DNA of 64,000 bases from positions 5,001,001 to 5,065,000 of the forward strand of contig CANJKZ010000723.1 in the NCBI GenBank assembly GCA_947471745.1, in the 5' to 3' direction. The notes under the pieces are model-generated. The model saw nothing but the letters and a program-made list of their open reading frames with translations. It was not told where the DNA came from and ran no database searches. Shown piece after piece: positions 54,561-64,000 of this stretch. The first letter of the stretch is position 1; every line of letters starts with the position of its first letter. Both the position numbers and the translations under genes were made by a program. The DNA is from Closterium sp. Naga37s-1 (Eukaryota > Streptophyta > Zygnematophyceae > Desmidiales > Closteriaceae).

Positions 54561-55769
54561 GAAGCAGCGCTGGGTGGAGTGCAGACCCCCACACTGCTCA
54601 CCCGCGCGGTCGCCTGTACGCAGAACGTAGGTACAGGGGCCAGCACCCCCACCCCGCTGACGAGCAGTGTACCACTCACGAAGCTGCTGGGGGGAAGGGG
54701 TCTCACGAGTGCGCTGCAGCTGCTGCTGCTGGCGCTGACCACCGCCGGAGCCGACCCTCTGCGAAGAGCCGCCCCGACCAGCTCCACCGCCGCCGCCGCT
54801 CCCTCCACCACCGCCTCCACCTCCACCACCTCCGCTCGCACCGCCACCACCGCCGCCTCCTCCGCCTCCACTGCCGCCACTAGCGCCCCCACTCCCGCCA
54901 CCACCCCCACCGCCACCCCCACCCCCTCCGCCGCCTCCACCGCCGCCTCCACCGCCCCCGCCAGCCCCTCCAGCGCCCTTGCCCCCCTTGCCCTTGCCTG
55001 TGCGGCGTCTCCCGCTAGGGGCAGACGCCGCTCCGACCGACTCAAGACCAACGAGGTCGGCCGCAGCAGCAGAGGCAACAGAGGGCAAGAGGGGGGAGGG
55101 GGAGCACCCCTCAAAGACAGGGGTGCGAGGGTCACCACGAGAGGCTCCTACAGCGACTATACTCTTTTCTGCCGCTAGGAGGCGCTCCTCGAGGAGGTCA
55201 ACGGTGAGGGTGGTGGGGCAAACAGAGAGGAAGTGGTCCCTGACCGAGCGAAGGGTGTCAGGGAGCCGGGTGACTATGTAGTAGAGGGTGATGTACATAG
55301 GGGGGGGGTTCTTGGCGCAGAACTCAGCCGGAAGCGCAGCGCGGTAGCGAATGTCACTAGTGCGAAGGTGCGTAATGAGGTCAGCGACTGTGGAAAAAGC
55401 GGCGAGGTCAGGGAAGAGGTACGGCAGAATGAGGCGGCTAAGGGCAGCAGTGGCAGGGGAAGAGTAGCGTGCAACGACAGCGTCGTACAAGGTCTTAGCA
55501 CTCTTGTACTGACTAAAATGCGCGCGCTCAGCGGTCGGTAAGTGGCGGCGCACAGCAAGGCGAGCAGCAGCATCACGCGTGGCCCACTGTGAGCGAACAG
55601 TGGCATCAGCATCGGCAGACGGGGCAGGAGAGGCACCAGACGTGAGATCGAAAAGGGAGAGACCGTCTGCCCTATCGCACTGTAGGAAAAGCTGCAAGTC
55701 ATCGACCCAGACCCCAAAGTCAACAGCCCGACCCTCAGCATCAAAGGTAAGGACACTGGGGGTAGCCAT
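54560..55769 (-). pseudogene. HJ gag
   Basis: ATG at 55767-55769 (MATPSVLTFDAEGRAVDF). Capsid motifs WVDDLQLFLQCDRADG, AHFSQYKSAKTLYDAVV and MYITLYYIVTRLPD are in one frame, unlike in A. Then a basic patch GRRRTGKGKGGKGAGG, a Gly/Ser tract (54770-54980), QQLREWYTARQRGGG and the modified knuckle C-x13-C-x3-H-x4-C. An 11-bp deletion relative to A near 54555 shifts the frame into pol, so gag and pol were originally one frame. Apart from this the gag is intact. Confidence 0.87.
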
Positions 55770-56566
55770 GACAGCAGCAGTCTAGGGGTGAGAGCGGCAG
55801 GCTAGAGGTAGTGCAGTGGCAGAGACGCTGCTCGGGAAAGCTCTCACCAGTCCGAGTGGGGAGGGCCGGGGCGCGCCGGCAGGAACAGGGCCGCAGCTGC
55901 GGCGGCGGCGGTTCGGCGGCTCAGCAGCGGCTCGGCGGCTCGGCGGCGGCTCGGCGGCGGCTCGCCGGCTCGGCGGCGGCTCAGCTGCGGCTCGGCGGCT
56001 CGGCGGCTGCTTGGCTGCTCGGTGGCGGCTCGGCAGCTCGGCGGCTCGGCTGGAGCTGCGGCGGCTCAGCGACGGCGGCGGCAGGGCCGGTGTAGGGCGG
56101 CGACGGGGCCGCTGAAGGGCGGCGGCGGGGCCGCTAGAGGGCGGCGACGGGGCCGCTGGAGGGCGGCGACGGGGCCGCTGAAGGGCGGCGGCGGGGCCGC
56201 TAGAGGGCGGCGACGGGGCCGCGGTAGGGCGGCGACGGGGCCGCTGAAGGGCGGCGGCGGGGCCGCTAGAGGGCGGCGACGGAGCCGCGGTAGGGCGGCG
56301 ACTGGGCCGCTGAAGGGCGGCGGCGGGGCCACTAGAGGGCGGCGACGGGGCCGCGGTAGGGCAGCGTCGGGGCCGCTGAGGGGCAGCGGCGGGGCCGCTA
56401 GAGGGCGGCGCGAGGGGCCGTAAGGGGCCGTGAGGGGCCGTGAAGGGCGGCGACGGGGCCGAGACGGGGCCGCGAGAGGCCGCGAAGGGCGGCGACGGGG
56501 CCGTGAAGGGCGGCGTCGGGCCGCGAAGGGGCCGCAAGGGGCGGCGCGAGGGGCCATAAGGGGCCT
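55770..56566. repeat. Leader of HJ with GC-rich arrays
   Basis: A first array of ggcggctcggc-type units (55905-56060), then 21- to 42-bp units around gggcggcgacggggccgctga (56090-56440). The 5' LTR and primer site expected beyond it are absent: at about 56566 the sequence passes directly into element I leader repeats, so HJ lost its 5' end there. Confidence 0.75.
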
Positions 56567-57193
56567 GCGCCAGGCCCATGCGCGGCCCGTTCAGCCTACG
56601 CCAGGCCCGCGCGCACCTGCCCTGCCGTGCGTGCACCTGCTCCCGCCCCGTGCTGCCTGTGCTAGGGTTTAGGGGTGGCGAGTATGGGGGTGACGGGTGT
56701 GTGCGCCGTCCCCTACTCCTCCTCCTCCTCCGTCTCCCACTGCTGTAGCTGCCGCTGAAGGGGGGTGGATGTGTGGGAGTCGTTGGAGTGGTACTAGGGG
56801 GGTGGCGTGTGAGCAGTGCTAGGGGTACAGCAGGGGGTGTGTGAAAGGGGTGTGGGACAGCTGGGGGAGGTTGAGTGGAGGCAGCCGTCTTGTCGTCCGC
56901 AGCGCCAGTAGTCCAGAGGCTACAATCTCCGGTAGTCGCCAGTCGCCCATGGGTCAGTTGCTCCTGCCGCTTGGCGTAGCCGTGGAGCCAGTTACTCCTG
57001 AAGTCCGGGCCATTGCTTCGGTAGCCGCTGAGCCAGCCGCTACAGTGTGTCTGCTGCTTCAGCCATCGCCTCCCATCTTCTCGCCCCTACAGTCTCTCCT
57101 CCTCCTCACTTGCCCTCTGTGATAGCCTCTAGCTTTGCTTATCATTGTGAACTATTGCTCTGCATGCATATTGTGCTGATTACACCCCACTTT
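56567..57193. other. Interior of element I, right part
   Basis: After a last GC-rich leader unit (to about 56640) there are about 550 bp with T/C-rich and G-rich stretches, no frame with recognisable motifs and no repeat found elsewhere in the window. It ends in the polypurine tract at 57194. Confidence 0.6.
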
Positions 57194-57206
57194 GGCTATG
57201 GGGGTG

Positions 57207-57349
57207 TGTCAGAATGTTGTATTTGTCTAGCCTGCAGTGGGGTACTCCATAGCGAGTACAGCCCAAATTTGGGTTTCCTATATGTACTCAACTGCCTGCT
57301 ATTACAAACCCCTCTTTCGTGTTCTAACTTTCTACTTTGTATCTCGACA
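57207..57349 (+). repeat. 3' LTR of element I (143 bp)
   Basis: TGTCAGAATG...CTCGACA, preceded by GGCTATGGGGGTG and followed by AGAAC and the last codons of the G1 chromodomain. Confidence 0.92.
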
Positions 57350-57354
57350 AGAAC

Positions 57355-57417
57355 CACCCCGTCCTCACAGAGTACCTGCGCAGCCGAAATTTCCGGGATG
57401 TACACGCACTTTCGTGA
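57355..57417 (+). pseudogene. C-terminal end of the G1 chromodomain frame
   Basis: Twenty codons (HPVLTEYLRSRNFRDVHALS) and TGA continue in frame from position 45821, across element I. They give the natural end of the chromovirus pol. A G-rich polypurine tract follows. Confidence 0.88.
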
Positions 57418-57452
57418 GGGCCTCCTTAGGGGGGCGGGGGGGGGGGGGGTAG

Positions 57453-57725
57453 TGTAAGGAAAGTTCATTTTCCTTACTTCGAGTCCCTGCTCAGCGCGTA
57501 CACCACTGTTCCCGCCAACAGCACCCAACAATAATCCGTTACCACTCGCGACACTCGCCTCGGCACTATTCCCGCCACTGTTCACGGCGCGACCCAACCT
57601 CACGGTTCGGTTGGTAACCCGCGCTTGGGGCCTCCGCCTCGACATTTCCCAACCTCGGCGCTAGGCCCATCGCGCACCCCATTTTCCACACATTACCGTT
57701 ACCACTGTACTTTCGCTATATATTA
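57453..57725 (+). repeat. 3' LTR of G1, truncated
   Basis: Starts TGTAAGGAAAG after the polypurine tract and matches the 5' LTR up to CGCTATATATT, where a family-1 LTR is inserted. About 65 bp of its end are missing from the window. Confidence 0.88.
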
Positions 57726-57853
57726 TGTGAAGAAATGAGGAAGGAATGAATGAACTAGCAAGCAGGTGGGTACAAGTAGGAAAACCTAAAAGTGTTGTAA
57801 CCCATATTGTCTACCCCACTACAGCCTACAGAGACTATAGCATATGAGTTTGA
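57726..57853 (-). repeat. Family-1 copia LTR inserted in the G1 3' LTR
   Basis: TGTGAAGAAATGAGG at the left matches the LTR of A; the shared GGGTACAAGTA and CTACCCCACTACAGCCTA blocks follow. It ends GAGTTTGA, two bases short of the expected ...GACA end, because K begins at 57854. It is a solo LTR or the 3' LTR of a copy lying beyond K. Confidence 0.8.
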
Positions 57854-58720
57854 TGTTAGAGACTAAGGACGGAGTCTATGAAGATTAGGTGCCTAAATTT
57901 CTCAAAATCGTTGGTCCCTATTTCTGGACAGAATAGTTGCGCTCACAAGAAACGCCGTCGACGAAAAGTGCACAGTCAAAACTTCACTAAACTCATATAT
58001 GTTGTAGCCCTACTCCGTGGCTACAATTCCCAAGTTAAAACGTATCAAGAGGTGAAGTAAATCTCGACTTATCAATTGCGGCGCACAGGGGGGTATGCTG
58101 CCATATGAACTTAACTCAATCACAAAGTTCACACAAGTTCACACAAGAGAATTAGAGTAGCACTAAACCAGGTGGAAGGGATAAGGAGGACGAGAGGGAA
58201 GGTCCCAAGAGAGTCCCCAACCAAGGAAACCCCATGCCATACAGTTCCCTTCCCCATAGGCAACCCAACTTTGACCTTTGTCACTATCCCAACCTCCACA
58301 ATCCACCTCAACCCAACTTGGCCACACTTGCCAACCTGGTTTGGTTTCTCCCAACCATTTGGCAGCAACTACAGTAGAAAAGACGAATTTCCCAACCCCC
58401 AAAAGTCTGTACCCCATATTGAGTCAACCCCACAACTTCCCATAGTCACCACAACCAAATATCAGAAGCATACGAACTCCAACGTTCATAACTTTCTAGT
58501 TCGTGCTCCGATTGAAGCGATACTTGGTTCCTCGGAAAGCTCTTGAGCAGAGGAGTCACTTCAGATATCTGCTCAAGCCAAATAACATTCACACACACAC
58601 TCAGAAAAACCAAACCGCACAAAACACAAATTCTTGCACGCACTCACAACACGCATGCAACGCACGAACATATGATGGGAGGCAGACAGACGTGAATGCG
58701 AATGGTAGCATCACTCAACA
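57854..58720 (-). repeat. 3' LTR of element K (867 bp)
   Basis: TGTTAGAGAC...CTCAACA, with the complement of the polypurine tract (AACTCCCCCTCTGG) directly inside at 58721. The same sequence begins again at 63456. Confidence 0.93.
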
Positions 58721-58777
58721 AACTCCCCCTCTGGCTGCCAACCATCATCCCACATGCCATAGCTCAAGCATGCATCC

Positions 58778-60841
58778 TCAATTCACACTCATCCCAGCAA
58801 GCTTCATGCCCTTCCAATGCTCAGATTCAGCCAGGCGCTTGGTGAGAATGTCAGCCGCCTGCTGATGGGTCTTCACAATCTCCAACCGCACCTCCTTGTC
58901 CAGCAGCCTCCTCACCCAGTGCCACTTAGGCCTGATGTGTTTGGTCAGCCCATGAAGACAAGCATTCTTCGCTAGCTTCACCGCCGACTCATTGTCACAG
59001 AAAATCACAGTCGGCTCCCTCTGACCAACTCCAATCTCCTCCAACAAACGCCTCAGCCACACCACCTCCTTTGCCCCATGATGCAGGGCCATGTACTCTG
59101 TCTCACACGAGGACTGCCCCACCTCATTCTGCTTCTTACTGCGCCAGCTCACTGCACCACCTCCGAACAGGCACACATAGCCTCCAATGCTGGTGCCATC
59201 CGCTTTCACCGAGTTGAAGCTAGCGTCAGTGTAGCAGGTCAGGAGCATCTCCCCCTTGCTCAAAACAGCTGCACTCCTCTGCAGCCTCTGCCTCACAGCA
59301 CTGTACTCCAAACCCACTGATGTCGTTGCACTCACATAGCGGACCAACCTCTTGGCCGCTTCCAGCTGCTCATGACTGGGGCGTGAAACCACACTGGCAA
59401 GCCTGGATGTTGCAAAGGCAATGTCAGGCCGTGTGTGGTTAGCCGCATAGTTGAGTGCCCCAACCATGGAATGAAAAAGTTTCCTGTCACTCTCACCCAC
59501 CACCTCCTCATCAGCACAGGGCTCCACAGTGAACCCCGAAGGCAGTGGGGTGGCTGGCTTTCCTCCATCTTGCAGCCCATACTTCTCAGCCAGCCCCTCA
59601 CAATACTTTCTCTGGTGCAACCTCAACACTCCTTTGTCAAGGTCCCTCTCCACATGCATCCCTAAATAGTACTTCACATCTCCCATCTTGGAGCACTTAA
59701 ACTGCATCTCCAGCATCTCCTCCACATGCTCAATCATTGCAGACGACTCAGAGAAGAGCAGGATGTCATCCACATACACCAGGAGCATGAGAAACTGCTC
59801 CTTCTCCTGCAGCAGGAACAAGCTGTGATCACACTCACTCTTCTTGAAACCCCCAGCCAGCAGAGTCTCCTCTAACTTGTGGTACCATGCACGAGGAGCC
59901 TGCTTCAGGCCATAGATGGCCTTCTTCAGCCTGCACACCCTCCCATCATCCAAACCCTCAGGCTGTAACATGTACAGCTCCTCCAGAATGATCCCATTGA
60001 GGAAGGCGGTGGTGATGTCCATCTGCTTCACCCGCCATCCACGGTTTGCTGCCATTGCCAATGACACCCGAAGTGTTGTGCCTTTCCCCACAGGAGCATA
60101 GAGCTCGTTGAAGTCCTTTCCCTTTGTCTGCTGAAACCCCTTAGCCACAAGCCTTGACTTGTAGCGGGTCAGCGCCCCATCAGGTCCGTACTTGTGCCTG
60201 AAAATCAGCTTGGAAGAAATGGCCTTCTTCCCAGGTGGCAGCTCACACAGCTCCCACGTCTCATTCTCTAGCAGAGAATCATACTCCTCCTTCACACTCT
60301 GCTTCCACTTTTCAGCATCGGGCCCGCTCAATGCCTCAGCTAGCGTCTTGGGCTCAGGGACGGCTGCCCAGTAGCAGTGTGCTATCTCATCCTCATCACA
60401 CTGCTCAGCCACACTCCCAGCCCTTACCACCTTTGGCTTGCCACGGCTTGCATAGGTCAGCCTGTTAGGAGGGCGCACATCCCTCCTAGGACGGTCAGCC
60501 GTACGTCCGGCACCTTGTGGAGCACCTTGCTCCTCCTGCTGCTGCGGCTGCTGCTGCTGTTGCTGCTGCTGCTGCTCCTCCACCTCAGGTTCTCCCCCAT
60601 CCTCTGTCACCCCAGAGATCTCATTCTCAGAGACAGAAACCTCCACTTGCCTTGAAGGCCGCTGCACCTCATCGGCCTCGACAATTAGCGGTGTCGTTGG
60701 AAGCTTCTGCTGCTGCTGCTGCTTCCACTCCTTGTAGTACAAGGACTCAAGGAACTTCACATCCCTTGACACAGTCAGCTGCTGGCTGGTCAAGTCCCAA
60801 ATCAGCCAGCCCTTGTGATCCTTAGCAAGCCCCAAGTGCAC
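58778..60841 (-). pseudogene. Element K reverse transcriptase and RNase H
   Basis: An intact 687-residue frame: the integrase C-terminal tail, a Gln-rich linker, RT (ALSGPDAEKWKQSVKEEYD, SSKLIFRHKYGPDG, KSRLVAKGFQQTKGKDF, VKQMDITTAFLNG, YGLKQAPRAWYHKL, YVDDILLFSESS) and RNase H (CYTDASFNSVKADG, VGQSSCETEYMAL, FCDNESAVKLAKN, WHWVRRLLDKEV), ending KRLAESEHWKGMKLAGMSVN and TGA. Catalytic residues are present. It is one base out of frame with integrase, so a full polyprotein would need that frameshift to be absent or bypassed. Confidence 0.92.
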
Positions 60842-61605
60842 ACCCCATCTCCCAGAAGCTTCCAGTTTTCCCTCTTCTCCTTAGGCACATGAAACACTAC
60901 CATGCACCCAAAGGCTCTCAGCATGTTCACAGCTGGTGCAATCCCATACCACTTGGTGTAGGGGACCCACTGCTTGTCCCCCACAGTCGCCAGCACCCTG
61001 TTCTTCACAACAACGACCTGCCGCAGTGCTGTCACCCAAAACGGATCCGGCAGCCCTGCACGCCCAAGGAGAGTGCGAGCACCTTCCTGCAGGGTCCGGT
61101 TGAACCGCTCAGCCACGCCATTCTGCTGAGGGTTGTAAGGCACTGTGAGCTGATGCTGGATCCCCTTCCGCTTCAGCTCCTTCTCAAAATCAGCGCCGAT
61201 GAACTCTCCTCCGTTGTCAGTGCGGATCACCTTCACCTTGTGTCCGCTTTCCCTTTGTGCTCTTGGCATCCACTCCTTAAGAACAGCCGCTGCCACCTCC
61301 CCCTTAGTCTTGAGAGGGTACACCCACACCGCACGCGTGTGGTCGTCCACAATTGTCAAGAAGTAGCGGCTGCCCGAGAGAGAAAGGGCCCTCGTGGGGC
61401 CCACCACATCCATGTGCACTAGTGCAAGTGGTGCCTTGGGTGGTCCTGTGCTGCTGCTGAAGGGAAACTTCGTGAATTTGGTCTCAAGGCAGGTAGGGCA
61501 GCTCCCAATCTCCTTTGCTCCCCCCTTCACCTCCAGCCCCTTCAAGCACCCATCCTTTACCAACTTCTGCAGCATAGGAATGTTCACATGGCACAGCCTC
61601 TCATG
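60802..61605 (-). pseudogene. Element K integrase
   Basis: Directly follows the TAG and is in frame with gag-protease. It has the zinc-binding CPTCLETKFTKFPF, HMDVVGPTRALS, IVDDHTRAVWVYPL, VIRTDNGGEFIGADFE and PYNPQQNGVAERFNRTL with the catalytic Asp, Asp and Glu, and the C-terminal RAFGCMVVFHVPKEKR. The one-base loss near 60865 then shifts the frame. The domain itself looks active. Confidence 0.9.
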
Positions 61606-63219
61606 CTACGTCTCCCAATCAGCCTCACCACTCCCAGATGAAGCCTTTGCCCATGCAGCTGTCGCATCCACACCAGCAAGCACCTCACCATGTGGCTGTT
61701 GTGGCTGCTGCACCTTCTTGACTGCATCCAGGGCCCCAGCAGTTGGTGCAGTCTCCTCTCCTCCCGCAGTTGCTTTAGCCGCTGCCGCTGCCTTTGCCGT
61801 TGCTGGTGGTTTCCCCTTCCAAGGGATGATGGGCAGCTGCCACAAGTCCTTGATGCAGCTGCTCTTCTCCTCCAAGTTCCACAGCAGCAACTTCCCAAGC
61901 TTTGCACGGCAGCTGGTTGGGCCGAAGGTAACTTCAGCCTTGCTCTTCTGCAGCCGGCGCACAGAAAGAAGGTTAGCGGACAAACCTTCAACCAACAGCA
62001 CATTCCCAAGCCCCACAAGCTCTCCATTGGCTCCCATCACCTTGGCATTCCCAACACCAATCACAGGGAGCAAAGCACCTGAAGCGGCAGCCACAAACTT
62101 GATCTTCCCAGGAGGTTTTACCTCATCAAGCAAATCTGCCCGTGGGGTCATATGACTCGTGCAACCTGAATCGATCACCCAGTGAGTGAGGGGGTGCATC
62201 ACAACCTTCCCAACTGAACCCACATCACCCCCACTCCCTTGCACATCCTCAACCATGAGGAACATCCCAGGGTCGGCTTTACCTTGTGCACCATCACCTT
62301 GTGCACCTGAACCTTGCACAGCGCCACCGCGTGCACGTTCACCACTTGGCGGCTTCATGCCTGGAGGGGCCCATCCCTCAGGCCGGCTGAAACACTTGAA
62401 CCACGGGTGTCCAGCCTTCTTGCAGTACCAGCACGCACCCTCCATTCGGGTGCTCCCCCTGCCACCAGAGCTCCCATGCCCCTCATTGTAGTCACCTCGG
62501 CCTCTCCCTCTGCCAAAGCCTCTCCCACGGCCTCGGCCTCTCCCTCCCCCTCTTCCTCTGCTGCCTCCTGCAGCTCCATACCCCTCAGCAGTTTTGTTGG
62601 CAGCACCACCTCCCGTGTGGCGTCTGCGGAAGTCCTCCTGCTGCCGTAGCCACTCAGGCGTCCATTTGTCCTGCTGAACGTTGAGGGTGGGGATGAGGTT
62701 GTCCCACGAGTTGTCGAGCACCGAGATGATCTTGGTGCACTGTTGCATCTGCGACACTTCGCTGCCCGCCGCTGCCATCCTCGCATAGGTGTCATTGATC
62801 TTGTCAAGGACCGGTTTCACATCATCTCCCGGTTTCATGGAGAGGGCAGCCAACTCCTTCTCCAACACAATCACCATCGGCAGCGTGTTGGGCTGAATCA
62901 CGTCGCGTAGCAGCTTCCATGCCTTCGGTCCGGAATCATCCAACTCCACCAAATCCTTGATGTGCTGGAACATGTCGTTGTTGACCGATTGGAGGATGAG
63001 GTCGTACAGCACCGCGCTCTTCTCAATCCACCGATCGCGGGCATCTCCTTCCCCCGGCATCTTCTCCTCTCCCATTGCAATTTTTAGCAGCTTGTAGCGC
63101 TTGAAGGCGCTCCGCATCCGCCCGCTCCATTCCTCATAGTTGGAGCCATCCAAAGCTTCAATCTTGGATGGTGGCGGCTCACTCCTCTTCTCAGCTGCAT
63201 CTCCACTCCCTTGATTCAT
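61606..63219 (-). pseudogene. Element K gag and protease
   Basis: I choose the ATG at 63217-63219 (MNQGSGDAAEKR). Capsid motifs: IEALDGSNYEEWSGRMRSAF, MFQHIKDLVELDDSGPKAW, VIVLEKELAALS, and DDVKPVLDKINDTYARM. A Gly/Arg-rich (RGRG) tract, the CWYCKKAGHPWFKC zinc knuckle (intact C-x2-C-x4-H-x4-C) and the protease VIDSGCTSHM follow. The frame ends at TAG 61606-61608 in GEADWET-stop-HERL. F has TGG there (DWETWHRRL), so this is one G-to-A change. Gag is otherwise complete. Confidence 0.92.
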
Positions 63220-63441
63220 CTCCTCTGCTCCCAATCAGAGGTTTCAGCTCCCCCTTTTGCTGGTCACAATGTAGATCCACACAATCTTCACAAGTGTCAG
63301 CGCCAACGAAATTTCGGCAGAGTTTCCCCTTAGCGGAAGTCACATCCAACCTCCAGAACTCCACTTAGGCACGCCCACAGGCCATGGTGGGTCTAGGAGG
63401 GTCTTCACACTTCAGTAGACTCCCCACAAGGTCCTTAATCA

Positions 63442-63453
63442 CCTCTGATACCA
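63442..63453 (-). other. Primer-binding site of element K
   Basis: TGGTATCAGAGG on the minus strand, two bases from the LTR: a near-perfect initiator Met tRNA complement. Confidence 0.88.
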
Positions 63454-63455
63454 CT

Positions 63456-64000
63456 TGTTAGAGACTAAGGACGGAGTCTATGAAGATTAGGTGCCTAAAT
63501 TTCTCAAAATCGTTGGTCCCTATTTCTGGACAGAATAGTTGCGCTCACAAGAAACGCCGTCGACGAAAAGTGCACAGTCAAAACTTCACTAAACTCATAT
63601 ATGTTGTAGCCCTACTCCGTGGCTACAATTCCCAAGTTAAAACGTATCAAGAGGTGAAGTAAATCTCGACTTATCAATTGCGGCGCACAGGGGGGTATGC
63701 TGCCATAAGAACTTAACTCAATCACAAAGTTCACACAAGTTCAGACAAGAGAATTAGAGTAGCACTAAACCAGGTGGAAGGGATAAGGAGGACGATAGGG
63801 AAGGTCCCAAGAGAGTCCCCAACCAAGGAAACCCCATGCCATACAGTTCCCTTCCCCATAGGCAACCCAACTTTGACCTTTGTCACTATCCCAACCTCCA
63901 CAATCCACCTCAACCCAACTTGGCCACACTTGCCAACCTGGTTTGGTTTCTCCCAACCATTTGGCAGCAACTACAGTAGAAAAGACGAATTTCCCAACCC
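63456..64000 (-). repeat. 5' LTR of element K, first 545 bp
   Basis: Same sequence as 57854-58398 with three differences (near 63707, 63742 and 63795). The rest, about 322 bp, lies beyond the window. Confidence 0.93.

Larger units (their letters stand above)
45822..57349 (+). mobile_element. Element I: small non-autonomous LTR element with nested inserts
   Basis: 143-bp LTRs at 45822-45964 and 57207-57349 (about five differences), primer site TGCTATCAGAGC (45965-45976), polypurine tract GGCTATGGGGGTG (57194-57206) and AGAAC duplications. Its own interior (about 45977-46397 and 56567-57193) is a GC-rich array plus about 550 bp without a recognisable frame, roughly 1.3 kb in total with LTRs. 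Everything between is HJ and the duplicated gypsy block. The tract and LTR ends resemble family 1, which probably supplied its proteins. Confidence 0.85.
45817..57354. other. Target-site duplication AGAAC around element I
   Basis: AGAAC at 45817-45821 and 57350-57354. Joining across it restores a continuous G1 reading frame from the chromodomain to a TGA at 57415-57417, which proves the insertion. Confidence 0.94.
40668..57725 (+). mobile_element. Element G1: Ty3/gypsy chromovirus carrying nested insertions
   Basis: 5' LTR 40668-41006, Met-tRNA-like primer site, gag, protease, RT, RNase H, integrase and a chromodomain whose last 21 codons lie beyond element I (57355-57417), then a G-rich polypurine tract (57429-57449) and a truncated 3' LTR from 57453. 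Pol order PR-RT-RH-IN defines Ty3/gypsy. It contains a TRIM solo LTR in gag and element I (with HJ and the duplicated block inside). Without inserts it would be about 5.4 kb. Many stops and frameshifts make it defective. Confidence 0.9.
57854..64000 (-). mobile_element. Element K: nearly intact family-2 copia (5' LTR runs off the window)
   Basis: Left LTR 57854-58720 (867 bp), polypurine tract, RNase H, RT, integrase, protease and gag on the minus strand, primer site, then the right LTR from 63456 to the edge. The 545 bp of LTR that can be compared differ at three positions, so insertion is recent. Only two breaks in coding are seen: TAG at 61606-61608 and a one-base deletion near 60865. Sister to F. 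Confidence 0.94.

Overview
The window is eukaryotic nuclear DNA, GC-rich and almost wholly made of nested retrotransposons, with one multi-exon host gene. The plant-type Ty1/copia and chromodomain Ty3/gypsy elements, initiator-Met-tRNA primer sites and GT-AG introns point to the green lineage. A streptophyte alga such as a desmid (Closterium-like) is my guess from memory of similar copia proteins; nothing in the window proves it.

Layout. 1-640: end of an unidentified plus-strand acidic reading frame. 641-6691: minus-strand copia of family 1, cut off in its reverse transcriptase (element A). 6692-7470: decayed gypsy fragment. 7471-27555: a three-level nest. Plus-strand copia D holds, in its 5' LTR, a 7.0-kb family-1 copia (B, 7540-20918, target duplication TAAAG), which itself holds a 6.4-kb family-2 copia (F, 11151-17524, target duplication AGGAC). 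27556-29000 and 36124-37104: two short related family-1 copia pieces (L and M). L carries a 345-bp TRIM (target duplication CCGGC) and M shows the empty site. 29079-29632 and 37182-37727: an AT-rich segment present twice in opposite orientation. 29633-36123: a minus-strand non-LTR retrotransposon of the restriction-like-endonuclease type (N). 37733-40234: a five-exon host gene on the minus strand for a membrane-anchored METTL24-like methyltransferase. 40668-57725: a chromovirus (G1). Its gag holds a solo LTR of the TRIM, and its chromodomain is split by a small non-autonomous LTR element (I, 45822-57349, target duplication AGAAC). Element I in turn holds a family-1 copia (HJ), whose reverse transcriptase is interrupted by a 3,232-bp second copy of G1 sequence. 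57726-57853: a family-1 LTR. 57854-64000: a nearly intact family-2 copia (K), running off the window.

Working relations. The LTR elements share Met-tRNA-like primer sites, and element I shares its polypurine tract and LTR ends with family 1, so its proteins probably mobilised I. LTR divergence read by eye (F about 0.5%, B about 4%, D more) agrees with the nesting order. Most reading frames are broken, and the breaks are mostly TAG codons where relatives have CAG or TGG. F keeps one frame over about 1,500 codons with only three internal TAGs; K has one TAG and one frameshift. These two are the youngest copies and the likeliest to have active relatives.
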